A DNA stretch of 64,000 nucleotides from Lachnospiraceae bacterium 3-1 (GTDB taxonomy: Bacteria; Bacillota; Clostridia; Lachnospirales; Lachnospiraceae), in the NCBI GenBank assembly GCA_000403255.2, contig KE159592.1, forward strand, positions 124,001 to 188,000. The letters are read 5' to 3'. The notes below the pieces were generated by a model. That model was given only the letters and a program-made list of their open reading frames with translations. It had not been told where the DNA came from and did not search any database. Of this stretch, positions 22,537 through 31,954 are shown piece by piece (positions within the stretch are counted from its first letter, which is position 1; every line of letters begins with the position of its first letter). The translations under genes and the position numbers were made by a program.

Positions 22537-23286
22537 ATGAGTAAAGTATGGTTATGTGAACAAAAGATAGCAGAACACCCACTCTTTCTGGAGGAAGCAG
22601 GCGCAGATTTGTATTCCTTTGAAGAATTGTGTTATTATCTGTATCAGAATACTGGGACGTTGGAGGAAAGCTTTTTTAATGAAAAATTATGTCAGTGGTT
22701 AGAAGAGGAAATTGGACAGTTGGAGCTTTCAGCGTGCTTAAGACGAGGGATTGCGCAGGAAAGAAGCGGCTGCTGGTGTATGGAACAGATTTTACTGGCT
22801 GGCGGCTTTTATCATTCAAAGGAACTGGAGGGTGCTTTAAAAACTGCAAAACACATGGAAAACAAGGGACCTTTGGATCGGGAGAAGTTGCGGGGGGATC
22901 GTTTGTTAAAGGCAGAAAAATACAAAGACGCTGTCATTGAGTACCGAAAAGCCATTGCCCAGGCAAAACAGGAATCCGAGAATGAAAAAATAATTGGAGC
23001 TATCTGGCATAATATGGGTACTTCGTATGCCAGGCAGATGCTTTTTGAACAGGCGGCTGAATGTTATGAGACTGCCTACGCCATCGGACAGAGAGAGGAA
23101 AGCAAGGCAGCCTATCTTTTGGCTCTTGCCAGTAAGAATGGCCAAAAATTTCATACAGCACCAGACGGATTGGTAAAAATCCGGCGGGAGCTGGAAAGGC
23201 TCAAACAGTCAAACCGCAGTAGTTATGAAAAACTATTAGAAACTACTTTACAAAATCTTAGGACAGGATATAGGAAAAGTGAGTAA
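22537..23286 (+). CDS. Tetratricopeptide-repeat protein
   Basis: A 249-residue protein with TPR-like repeats in its second half: DRLLKAEKYKDAVIEYRKAI (about residues 119-138), then AIWHNMGTSYARQMLFEQAA and ECYETAYAIG (about 153-182), which fit the W-LG-Y-A-P spacing. The N-terminal 110 residues are helical and specific to this family. No membrane segment. It ends 2 nt before the next ATG and follows the Hsp70-like gene by 31 nt, so all are co-transcribed. TPR proteins commonly bridge Hsp70 and Hsp90 in other organisms; whether this one does is inference from the neighbours. Confidence 0.75.
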   Translation: MSKVWLCEQKIAEHPLFLEEAGADLYSFEELCYYLYQNTGTLEESFFNEKLCQWLEEEIGQLELSACLRRGIAQERSGCWCMEQILLAGGFYHSKELEGALKTAKHMENKGPLDREKLRGDRLLKAEKYKDAVIEYRKAIAQAKQESENEKIIGAIWHNMGTSYARQMLFEQAAECYETAYAIGQREESKAAYLLALASKNGQKFHTAPDGLVKIRRELERLKQSNRSSYEKLLETTLQNLRTGYRKSE

Positions 23287-23288
23287 AA

Positions 23289-24527
23289 ATGGGATTATTC
23301 AAAAAAAAGAAAAAACCGAAATATATCGAAGAAATTTTAGAATTTGGTGAAGAGATCGATCGAAAATCCAGGCGGCGGGAAAATAAGGCGAAGCAGAATC
23401 AGAAAGTAAAGCAGAATGCCAATGGGAAAGAGAATGGAACGACAAATCAGGGACAAAATCAAAAGAAAAGCCTTGCCACAGAATACTGTGAACAAATTAT
23501 GGCTGCTGCAAGGAATCTGGAGGAGACAAAGCGGGAATATAAAATAGTAACAGACTATCTTACGGATATCCAGACCCTTGAGAATTTACCTGAAGATGAA
23601 TGGAAAAAGATTCTTGAGACTGCTCAGAATATCCAGAACCTGAATGAGGCCAGGGATGCGTATCTGAATAAATCGAAAACCATTTCAGATGCTCAATTTG
23701 CTCAGATGGAACAGTTAGAGGATGAAATGCCAGAAATTATTAAGCGTCTCCAAAGCAATGAAGCCTACCAGACCACCGTGAAACGGGATATGCAGTATCT
23801 GGAAGGAGAACGGGAAGAATGGCGTTATTACCAGGATTCTCTGGAACAGGAAGAGGATATCCTACGCAAATTATTTTATGGTCTGGCTGGCACATATGTT
23901 CTGGCAGTTGGTGTGATTGTCATATTAGGAATGGTGATGAAATTTGACATTATGATGCCTTTTGTGATAGCTACGTTAATTGCCGGAGCAGTTGGTGGGA
24001 TCATGGCTTTGCGCCTGCAAAATGACAGGATGGGCCTTAAAAAAGCCCAGGCAAATATCAATCGGGCGATTGTATTATTAAATAAAGTCAAGTTTAAATA
24101 TGTCAATGTAACCAATGCAGTGGATTATGCTTGTGAAAAGTATCATGTTAAGAATGGATATGAGTTAAGCTATATCTGGGATCAATATTTAGAAGCAGTA
24201 AAAGAGCGGGATAAATATCAACGCACCAACGATGAGCTGGAATATTTTAATGACAAATTGATCCGGCAGCTTCAAAAATATCGATTCTATGATGCTAGAA
24301 TTTGGATTCATCAGGTAAAAGCTCTGCTGGATAAAAAGGAAATGGTGGAAGTGAAGCATGACCTTTTAATGCGGCGTAAGAAGCTCCGCAGTGGAATGGA
24401 GAGCCAGGCTACTGATATCAGAGGCGCAAGAAATGAAATTGAAAAGCTAATCAAGAACCGCCCAGGAGGTAATCAGGAAATCAAAGAGATTTTAGACTCT
24501 GTAGATCAAATATGTGGAATTGGATAG
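23289..24527 (+). CDS. Coiled-coil membrane protein of the DUF5716/DUF5717 operon
   Basis: A 412-residue protein. The N-terminus is very basic (MGLFKKKKKPKYIEE) and followed by an Asn/Gln/Lys-rich linker (about 30-60). A long coiled coil (about 65-190) leads to two adjacent transmembrane helices at about 195-250 (LAGTYVLAVGVIVILGMVMK and MMPFVIATLIAGAVGGIMAL). A second helical domain with coiled-coil character makes up the C-terminal 160 residues. No enzyme motif is seen. The layout suggests both ends face the cytosol with a short hairpin in the membrane, a possible membrane anchor for the complex encoded around it. Confidence 0.7.
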   Translation: MGLFKKKKKPKYIEEILEFGEEIDRKSRRRENKAKQNQKVKQNANGKENGTTNQGQNQKKSLATEYCEQIMAAARNLEETKREYKIVTDYLTDIQTLENLPEDEWKKILETAQNIQNLNEARDAYLNKSKTISDAQFAQMEQLEDEMPEIIKRLQSNEAYQTTVKRDMQYLEGEREEWRYYQDSLEQEEDILRKLFYGLAGTYVLAVGVIVILGMVMKFDIMMPFVIATLIAGAVGGIMALRLQNDRMGLKKAQANINRAIVLLNKVKFKYVNVTNAVDYACEKYHVKNGYELSYIWDQYLEAVKERDKYQRTNDELEYFNDKLIRQLQKYRFYDARIWIHQVKALLDKKEMVEVKHDLLMRRKKLRSGMESQATDIRGARNEIEKLIKNRPGGNQEIKEILDSVDQICGIG

Positions 24528-24577
24528 AACCGTCGTCACGAAAGAGGAAAGACTTCATTGAGGGGAGAAGGGGCAGA

Positions 24578-27500
24578 ATGGAAATTAGATATTCATTGGA
24601 ACAACATTTACATGACATGGCAAGTCTTGACAAGAGGATACAATCACTTGAGAGCATATATATCATTCAGAAGGAAAAGATGGAACATTTTCTATCTACG
24701 ATAAAGACCACATTTCCAACATACAGTACTCATGATGTATATCATTCCTATCATATTATAATTGCAATTGAAGAAATATTAGGCAAAAAGCGAATGGAGA
24801 AATTATCAGGCGCAGACGCGTTTCTTCTGCTAATCTGTGCGTACATGCATGATCTGGGTATGCTCTATACGGATGAGGAAGTCAGGTCCTTATGGAAAAG
24901 TAAAGAGTTCCAATCCTTTCTTTCCAATTGTGTAGCAGAAGGCAGCTCTCTCAAAGAAGCAGCAGAAATGGTTCGTGGAATGGAAAAGAAAGACGCCTCA
25001 ATTACATGGCCATTGGAAATTAAGAAATCCATTGGCCTGCTTTTGATGGCATTTTTCAGATCCAGACACGGGGAACGTATCGAAAAGGTTACAGACAAAC
25101 GCTATGGAAGAATTGCTGAATGTATGGAATTTGACCATTCCTTTCTCCCGGAAAGGATTTCCAGGCTGATTTACCGAATCTGTATGTCGCACAACTGGAA
25201 GGCAGAGAGAATTCTTTCTGATTTGCCATACGAAGACACGTTTAACGGGGAGAAAATGCACCCAAGATTTGTTGCCTTTTTCTTACGTCTTGGGGATTTA
25301 TGCGATTTGGATAACGACCGTTTTGACCGGATTAGCATTGCAGCCTTTGGAACCTTGGGGGATGATAATCTGCCCCATTATTTCAAACACAAAAGTGTAA
25401 ACACCTTAAGCATATCCAAGGATATCATTCATATTGTGGCAGACGTCAGGGAAGATGAGATTGCCTATGAGTGCAAATATGACTGGTTGAAGGATGAGAA
25501 GGAAGCTGTTCAGGAGAAAAGGATTGGAAATGTATTTCGGGCTACGGTGAAAGAACATATTTTATGGCGTTCCTGGATGGAGGATGAACTAAAATTTGCA
25601 AGATTAAATTGCAAACAAATTTTTCCTAAGGAACTTTCCATGGATTTACCAGATTTTGCATACAATATATTGATCAATGGAAAAGAGAGTGCATCCGCTA
25701 AGGAAAATATGAGATTCCATTTTTCCATGGAAAAAGCATTTTCGTTGATTGAAAATATAAGCATTTACCAGGATGAAAAATTTATCTTTATCCGAGAATT
25801 GGTGCAGAATGCCATTGATGCTACAAAGCTGCAGTTATGGCGGGATTTGCAGAGCATGGGGGTAGACCATCCAGAAGCTTTGTCGCCGTTCGAGATTGAA
25901 CGGAAGCATCCAGATATTTATGACCGATATCCCATTGAAATCATCGTGGATTATGATGCAGAAAGAAAAACTGCCCAGATGACAGTAAGGGACTGCGGTA
26001 TTGGCATCAGTATGGAGGAATTTAAAAATAACATTCTTGTGACAGGAAACAGTTGGAAAAAACGCACCGCCTATCAAGAGGAATTACAAGCTATGCCAGA
26101 ATGGATCCGGCCAACAGGGGCTTTTGGAATCGGATTGCATACTGTTTTTTATCGGGCAGATCAGCTTGAAATTCATACCAAATCTGAGTCTGAAAATCAT
26201 GCCAATAAAATTGTTTTGTATTCTGGAAAAAAAGATGGATTTGCCTTCTGTCAGACCGATACGGTTCGAAAGAAACGGGGAAGCGAATTTGTTTTTGAAT
26301 TTGAGCTGGATGAAGCTCAGGAAGAATCTTTGCTGGATATAGATGAAGAAGTGGCAATCTTCAGCGATTATAATGAGAGATTTGTATCCCTGATTGTTGA
26401 GGAAGTAAAAAATTGGTGTAAAAATCCTTTGTTTCCAGTCTATGTCAATGGAGAATGTATTGCATCCTGTCTGACAAAAGCAGAGCATACCAGACTCTTA
26501 AGCGATAGTCAGAGAATAAATTTTGTTTTAGATAAATGGATTGAGCACAAGGGATATGAATATGCTTTTTCAGAGGATTACAGGGAAATTGTAATCTGGG
26601 ATAAACGAAATGGACTTCTTTTAAATATGTCTGTGGTTATGGGAAATTGGGAATCAGATATTCCCTTTGAAGATGGTTTTGATATGAATACTTCATTTAT
26701 GGGAATTCGGATTGGGAATGGGTTTTATGAGGGAACTAAGAGCGTGCCATTTCTGCATTTAAACGATATGGATATCTTAACTGGAGATGCAGACACGGTA
26801 ATTGACGCTTCCAGAACCAAATTAAATGAAAAAGAAATTAAAAGGCTCCAACCCATTGTCTATGAAGCAGCATGTTTTGCAAGGAGCCGCTATCTGGAGC
26901 TTCTGGAATATATTATTGCCCATGAAAAAAGAATGGAAATGATGACAGACCTTGCAAATATGTTAGAGGCATATGCGAGAAAAGATTTGGGGAAAGAGCA
27001 GATTCTTCCAAGTCTGTATCGATTAGAGCGTAAGTATTTTGCTGCCGAATATAAAAATGGTTTGGAGCGGAGAATTCTTGTCTATAAATTAGCGTATATG
27101 CTGGTGGATATGCAGCTTTTGAAGGATTTTGATTCATTGAAAGATGGTTGTATGAAGAATAAGGATCATCTCGAATGGGTGGGAAATGTGGAATTCCTGG
27201 GGTTATTGGATGTTGTGTTAAAGCATCAGAAATCCTGTGGGCGCAAAGGGTTTGACGAAGAATTTTTCAAATATTATTTCAAACGTCAAATAGACGAGAT
27301 CATACGTCTCTATATGAAAAAATGGGGATATTTGGTTGCAATCTGTTACCATAAGCGGAATATAAACATAGAACATTTGAGGAAATGTTTAGAGAAGACA
27401 ATCACCAATCAAATGCCTTTCCTAAAAGCATGGAAAAGAAATTGTGGTTGTGAAATGCATACGATACATATCGTAAATTGGTACTGCGGTAAATCGACTG

Positions 27501-28396
27501 GGGACTTTCCCAGAGGAGTAGAAAATGACCTAACAGGGAATTTACTTGAACCAACCATGTCTTCATGTTTTGGAGAATGGAGACATTTTGGCTCTTATGC
27601 AGAGGATTTGGCTCTTCCCATTACTGTGTATGGATGGTATCGGGACATTATTTTTATGATGCTGGATGGGGAACAGGAACTTGACAAGAAAACCGTTGAT
27701 TTGTGGAAACGTACCTTAGACGGCGCCCTGTATGGTAAAGTATCCGGCCTTCCGGGGAAGCTGAACAGTAACCTCGAATTCTTGGATAAACCGGAGTTTG
27801 TGTGGAAGAGCCATTCCTTTCAGACTGACTGTGAACTTGCGTCATTTCTTCAATATATGATGATTACCCAGATAGATGTTGCTTCTGGGAGTTGGAGCGT
27901 AACCTATCATTTGGGAGAAAAACAGACAGACCGGGAAGGGAATATTCGGGGATATGAAGTGAACCAAGAAACCAAGGATTACTTTTACCAGGAATATTAT
28001 TATCAACTGGAAGAATGCGATTATGATGACAGGACGTATGAGAGGATGTGCGGATTTGCCGACTATCCGAGGATTTTGCTTGTGAAGGAAGATTTCGGCT
28101 ATAATGAGATTCTTGGCAGAGATGAACATTGGCAAAGGTATATCCCATTATGGGAGCGCAACGGAAACATAAAGGCTTTTCTCGAGGAACATTCTGACAT
28201 GGATTATTATGATTGGACGAATTTGGTGAAAGAAAGCGAACAGTTTGAACGGGTGACCCGCTACATCTGTTGGAAAAAACATCATTCCTACGATATGGAC
28301 AAGCTGGAAGAAATCAAAGAAGAATATGAAGCATTTCTCATAGACATGTTTGGCGCATGGTATGAAAAAATCAATGGCTCCAGAGCGTTGGGATAA
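24578..28396 (+). CDS. HD domain fused to an Hsp90-like (GHKL) ATPase
   Basis: A 1272-residue protein. Residues about 45-325 form an HD metal-phosphohydrolase-like domain with His52, His56/His59, the HD pair His91-Asp92 (ICAYMHDLG) and Asp240 (LRLGDLCDLDNDR). Residues about 380-560 form a GHKL ATPase much like the Hsp90 N-domain: N-box Glu407...Asn411...Asp414 (RELVQNAIDATK), DCGIG at 472-476, and the glycine-rich lid GAFGIGLH (514-521). The rest (about 560-1272) resembles no domain I know. ATG 24578 has AGGGGAG upstream; ATG 24512 overlaps the previous gene and is less likely. Similar Hsp90-like ATPases occur in conflict and defence systems; a chaperone role is an alternative. Confidence 0.82.
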   Translation: MEIRYSLEQHLHDMASLDKRIQSLESIYIIQKEKMEHFLSTIKTTFPTYSTHDVYHSYHIIIAIEEILGKKRMEKLSGADAFLLLICAYMHDLGMLYTDEEVRSLWKSKEFQSFLSNCVAEGSSLKEAAEMVRGMEKKDASITWPLEIKKSIGLLLMAFFRSRHGERIEKVTDKRYGRIAECMEFDHSFLPERISRLIYRICMSHNWKAERILSDLPYEDTFNGEKMHPRFVAFFLRLGDLCDLDNDRFDRISIAAFGTLGDDNLPHYFKHKSVNTLSISKDIIHIVADVREDEIAYECKYDWLKDEKEAVQEKRIGNVFRATVKEHILWRSWMEDELKFARLNCKQIFPKELSMDLPDFAYNILINGKESASAKENMRFHFSMEKAFSLIENISIYQDEKFIFIRELVQNAIDATKLQLWRDLQSMGVDHPEALSPFEIERKHPDIYDRYPIEIIVDYDAERKTAQMTVRDCGIGISMEEFKNNILVTGNSWKKRTAYQEELQAMPEWIRPTGAFGIGLHTVFYRADQLEIHTKSESENHANKIVLYSGKKDGFAFCQTDTVRKKRGSEFVFEFELDEAQEESLLDIDEEVAIFSDYNERFVSLIVEEVKNWCKNPLFPVYVNGECIASCLTKAEHTRLLSDSQRINFVLDKWIEHKGYEYAFSEDYREIVIWDKRNGLLLNMSVVMGNWESDIPFEDGFDMNTSFMGIRIGNGFYEGTKSVPFLHLNDMDILTGDADTVIDASRTKLNEKEIKRLQPIVYEAACFARSRYLELLEYIIAHEKRMEMMTDLANMLEAYARKDLGKEQILPSLYRLERKYFAAEYKNGLERRILVYKLAYMLVDMQLLKDFDSLKDGCMKNKDHLEWVGNVEFLGLLDVVLKHQKSCGRKGFDEEFFKYYFKRQIDEIIRLYMKKWGYLVAICYHKRNINIEHLRKCLEKTITNQMPFLKAWKRNCGCEMHTIHIVNWYCGKSTGDFPRGVENDLTGNLLEPTMSSCFGEWRHFGSYAEDLALPITVYGWYRDIIFMMLDGEQELDKKTVDLWKRTLDGALYGKVSGLPGKLNSNLEFLDKPEFVWKSHSFQTDCELASFLQYMMITQIDVASGSWSVTYHLGEKQTDREGNIRGYEVNQETKDYFYQEYYYQLEECDYDDRTYERMCGFADYPRILLVKEDFGYNEILGRDEHWQRYIPLWERNGNIKAFLEEHSDMDYYDWTNLVKESEQFERVTRYICWKKHHSYDMDKLEEIKEEYEAFLIDMFGAWYEKINGSRALG

Positions 28397-28473
28397 AGGG
28401 GCGATGGAAAACGGTTGCATTTCTTGTATAAAATAGCAAAAATAGCAGATACTACCACAAAAAGGAGTTTGGC

Positions 28474-28881
28474 ATGGAAAAGAAATGTAGTATTCGTCTA
28501 TTGTTGTTGGGAGTGATTGTCAGCGCAGCCCTAAGCCTGAGCGCCGGATTTTTTGCAGGGTCCCAGAAAAGTTGGAAGACTTATGAGGAGCGCATTGTCT
28601 TGCTTCAGCAGCAGAACGCAGACCTCCTTGCACAGCAGGAGGCGGCAGAGACAGAAAAAAAATTTGCGGAAAGCCTGAAAGTGGTAGAGCCTTATGAATA
28701 TATCTTATTGGAAGAGAATGGTTATGTGGTTGTCTATCACGCAGACAGGGAAACATTATTTGCCGCTACTGATATCCTGGTGGAACATCTACCAGAAGAT
28801 TTGCAGGAGGAAATCAATGTGGGGAAACAAATAGAAAATGAAGAACAGCTCTATAATTTTCTGGAAAATTACACAAGTTAG
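28474..28881 (+). CDS. Membrane-anchored BofC-like small protein
   Basis: A 135-residue protein with an N-terminal transmembrane or signal-anchor helix (IRLLLLGVIVSAALSLSAGF), a coiled coil (ERIVLLQQQNADLLAQQEAA) and a C-terminal beta/alpha domain (YILLEENGYVVVYHADRETL, then EHLPEDLQEEINVG). The C-terminal part resembles the BofC C-terminal domain family of clostridia and bacilli, which acts outside the membrane. The function here is not known. It is separated from the HD-Hsp90 gene by 77 nt and from the flavoprotein by a promoter, so it may be a monocistronic unit. Confidence 0.65.
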   Translation: MEKKCSIRLLLLGVIVSAALSLSAGFFAGSQKSWKTYEERIVLLQQQNADLLAQQEAAETEKKFAESLKVVEPYEYILLEENGYVVVYHADRETLFAATDILVEHLPEDLQEEINVGKQIENEEQLYNFLENYTS

Positions 28882-28886
28882 CACAC

Positions 28887-28915
28887 TTGAAACTTCGGTT
28901 TTTGCGTGATATAAT
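28887..28915 (+). promoter_or_regulatory. Predicted promoter of the flavoprotein genes
   Basis: TTGAAA (28887-28892) and a perfect TATAAT (28910-28915) are spaced exactly 17 nt, 41 nt before the ATG at 28956. Confidence 0.7.
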
Positions 28916-28955
28916 ATGAAAGAATATTTAGGAAGTGATTTTACAGGATTGATCT

Positions 28956-30209
28956 ATGAAGCAAATATTTGATGTAATTATTGTAGGAGCTGGGGCGTCC
29001 GGTCTTACCGCTGGCATACAGGCGGCAAGGCAGGGAGCAAAAGTTCTGATTTTAGAACATATGGAAAAGGCCGGGAAGAAGCTCCTGGCAACAGGAAATG
29101 GAAAATGTAATTTTACCAATCAAAAGCAGGGCATTGCATATTACAGAGGCAAGAACCCTGCCTTTGTATTGCCTGCCTTTCAACAGTTTGGGCTGGCAGA
29201 GACCTTACAGTTTTTTCGGGAGCTTGGCGTATACGCCAAAGTAAAACGGGACGGCTATTATTATCCCACAAGCGGACAGGCTTCCTCCCTGTTGGAAACA
29301 CTTTTGATGGAATGCCGGAGATTGAAGGTAAGGATTTTATATGAAATTGGAATCCGTTCCATGGAACAGGAACAGGGGATTTTCCTGTTTCATACCAAGC
29401 AGGGGGTATTTCGAAGCAGGGCCTGTATCCTTGCCACAGGAGGAAAAGCTGCCAAAAAGACAGGAAGTGACGGAAGCGGAATCCCATATATTGTAGGATT
29501 TGGACATAAATTGACAGATATTGTGCCTGCACTGGTTCAATTGCAGGGAAAACCGTCATTTTTGAAAGAAGTTGCAGGAATTCGTGCAGAAGGCGTTGTA
29601 GAACTTTACATAGAAAAGGAAAAGATTGCAGAAGATCTTGGAGAGTTGCAATTGACAGCCTTTGGTGTATCTGGCATTCCTGTATTTCAGGTTAGCCGTT
29701 ATGCCGCGTATGGGCTTCTTTTGAAAAAAACGGTGTCTGTAAGGCTGAATTTTTTACCAGACTTATCCAGGCGTCAGGTAATGGAGCTTTTGGAGGAGCG
29801 GTTTTTCATTTATGGAGAGGGAAAAAACGCAAGTGAGGCTTTACTTGGGCTTTTGCCGGATAAATTAAATGGCGTGCTTCTAAAAGAAAGTAAAATTTTG
29901 CCGGAAAAAAGAGCCAAATCCTGCCATAGAAAAGAGCTGCATTGTCTTGCTTCCCAAATCCAAAGCCTTCAGATTGAGATTATTGGAACGAAGGGCTTTG
30001 ATGGGGCACAGGTAACAGCAGGAGGTGTGGATACGGATGAGGTTTACCCGGAAACTATGGAATCCAGACTGGTACAAGGTCTCTTTTTTTCTGGGGAAGT
30101 GTTGGATATCGACGGCATGTGCGGAGGATATAACCTTCAGTGGGCATGGACCAGCGGATCTGTTGCTGGGAAAGCAGCCGCAGCTTATGCATGTTCCAGG
30201 AAAAAATAA
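28956..30209 (+). CDS. HI0933/YhiN-family FAD-dependent oxidoreductase
   Basis: A 417-residue flavoprotein of the HI0933 family (also annotated aminoacetone oxidase family, or BaiN-like). The N-terminal Rossmann motif GAGASGLTAG binds FAD ADP, followed by GKKLLATGNGKCNFTN, a family signature. ACILATGGKA is a second nucleotide contact and EVLDIDGMCGGYNLQWAWTSG the C-terminal FAD closure. Some members reduce bile-acid intermediates in gut clostridia, but the physiological substrate of most is unknown. Start 28956 has a modest AGGA site. It is followed 84 nt later by a second flavoprotein. Confidence 0.85.
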   Translation: MKQIFDVIIVGAGASGLTAGIQAARQGAKVLILEHMEKAGKKLLATGNGKCNFTNQKQGIAYYRGKNPAFVLPAFQQFGLAETLQFFRELGVYAKVKRDGYYYPTSGQASSLLETLLMECRRLKVRILYEIGIRSMEQEQGIFLFHTKQGVFRSRACILATGGKAAKKTGSDGSGIPYIVGFGHKLTDIVPALVQLQGKPSFLKEVAGIRAEGVVELYIEKEKIAEDLGELQLTAFGVSGIPVFQVSRYAAYGLLLKKTVSVRLNFLPDLSRRQVMELLEERFFIYGEGKNASEALLGLLPDKLNGVLLKESKILPEKRAKSCHRKELHCLASQIQSLQIEIIGTKGFDGAQVTAGGVDTDEVYPETMESRLVQGLFFSGEVLDIDGMCGGYNLQWAWTSGSVAGKAAAAYACSRKK

Positions 30210-30293
30210 TACAACCAATCCAAATCTTATGAAAGCAGGGCATTTGCATCATAAGATTTCTGATGAGAAGGAAAGATAAGAAAGAGGCAGGAA

Positions 30294-31895
30294 ATGATAA
30301 GAATACAGCAGTTAAAACTTCCGGTTTCCCATACCCACGAGCAATTAATGGAAAAAATTGCAAAAACCCTGGGGGTAAGGCCTGAAAAAATCCAAAAATA
30401 TAAGATTCGCAGGGAATCCATAGACGCCCGAAAAAAAAGTGACATCCATTATGTTTATACCTTGGATGTTGAGGTAAAAAACGAATCTTCCATTTTACAC
30501 AAGAAGAAACATCCACAGATATCCCTGGCAAAGGATATTCCTTACCAGTTTCCTTTGGACGGCACAGAATCCCTCCATCATCCCCCTGTCATTGTGGGCA
30601 GCGGTCCGGCGGGCTTGTTCTGTGCTTATCTGCTGGCCAAGCATGGGTATTGTCCCCTTGTGATAGAACGGGGAAGAAAAATAGAAGAGCGCACCCGGGA
30701 TGTGGAACAGTTTTGGCAGACGAACCAGTTACAGCCAGAGTCCAATGTCCAGTTTGGCGAAGGCGGCGCAGGGGCTTTTTCCGATGGAAAGTTAAATACC
30801 TTGGTAAAGGACGTGAAGGGAAGGAACCAGGCTGTTTTGGATATTTTTATCCGTCACGGCGCGCCAGAGGAAATTGGATATCAAAGCAAGCCTCATATTG
30901 GAACAGATCTATTGCGAAATGTGGTTGCAAATATGCGCCGGCAAATAGAAGATTGGGGCGGAACCTTTTTGTTTGAGACCTGTATGACAGGGCTTGAGTT
31001 TTGGCAGGAACAGTTGACCGGATTACATTGCATACAACAGGGAAAATCTTTGTATCTTCAAACGGAACTGGCGGTTCTTGCCCTTGGACACAGCGCCAGA
31101 GACACCTTTGAAATGCTTTCTCACTCTGGCGTTTGGATGGAAGCCAAATCCTTTGCTGTAGGACTTCGGGCAGAGCATCCCCAACGTTTCATCAATGAGA
31201 GCCAGTATGGAGAAAAGCTGGCAGAAAAACTTCCGCCAGCGCCATACAAGGTTACCACAAACCTTAAAAACGGCAGGGGCGTGTACTCATTTTGTATGTG
31301 TCCAGGGGGGTATGTAGTGAATGCATCCTCAGAGCAGGGCCGGATTGCTGTTAATGGTATGAGCTACAGCAGGCGGGAGGGTCAAAATGCCAACAGTGCC
31401 ATTATCGTAACAGTAACCCCAGAAGATTTTGAAAGGGAAGGCCCCCTGGGTGGTCTGGAATTTCAACGGAAGTTGGAAGAAAAAGCATATCAACTGGGGA
31501 ATGGGAAAATTCCACAGCAGTTGTTTGGCGATTTTGAAGCTGGGGTTATGTCATCTTCTTATGGCGGGTTTTCTTCTGCCATCAAGGGTCACCATGGATT
31601 TGGGCCCTTACATTCACTGATGCCAAAAGAACTCATGGATTCTTTTTGTCAGGGAATGCATCAGTTTTCCAGATATATTCCTGGTTTTGATCGGGCGGAT
31701 ACGATTTTATCCGGAGTGGAAAGCCGAACCTCCTCTCCGGTGAGGATCAACAGAAATGAACAATTTGAAAGCAATAAGAAAGGGGTATATCCCTGTGGGG
31801 AAGGCGCAGGATATGCAGGCGGCATTATGTCAGCCGCTATGGATGGAATGAAAATTGCAGAGGCAATTGCCAAAAAGTATAGAATGCTGAAATAG
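30294..31895 (+). CDS. FAD-dependent dehydrogenase (COG2509 type)
   Basis: A 533-residue flavoprotein of the NAD(FAD)-utilizing dehydrogenase family. An N-terminal alpha/beta cap of about 90 residues (KTLGVRPEKIQKYKIRRESI) precedes the FAD motif PVIVGSGPAGLFCAYLLAKH at about 98-117 and the characteristic FGEGGAGAFSDGKLNT. C-terminal motifs are VESRTSSPVRI and GVYPCGEGAGYAGGIMSAAMDG. The exact substrate is not known. It lies 60 nt before mutS on the same strand and is probably co-transcribed with the neighbouring flavoprotein. Confidence 0.85.
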   Translation: MIRIQQLKLPVSHTHEQLMEKIAKTLGVRPEKIQKYKIRRESIDARKKSDIHYVYTLDVEVKNESSILHKKKHPQISLAKDIPYQFPLDGTESLHHPPVIVGSGPAGLFCAYLLAKHGYCPLVIERGRKIEERTRDVEQFWQTNQLQPESNVQFGEGGAGAFSDGKLNTLVKDVKGRNQAVLDIFIRHGAPEEIGYQSKPHIGTDLLRNVVANMRRQIEDWGGTFLFETCMTGLEFWQEQLTGLHCIQQGKSLYLQTELAVLALGHSARDTFEMLSHSGVWMEAKSFAVGLRAEHPQRFINESQYGEKLAEKLPPAPYKVTTNLKNGRGVYSFCMCPGGYVVNASSEQGRIAVNGMSYSRREGQNANSAIIVTVTPEDFEREGPLGGLEFQRKLEEKAYQLGNGKIPQQLFGDFEAGVMSSSYGGFSSAIKGHHGFGPLHSLMPKELMDSFCQGMHQFSRYIPGFDRADTILSGVESRTSSPVRINRNEQFESNKKGVYPCGEGAGYAGGIMSAAMDGMKIAEAIAKKYRMLK

Positions 31896-31954
31896 GCAGG
31901 AGAAAAGGAACGTATGAGGAAGTTCATAATTTTACGAAGGAGGGAAGTATTACC

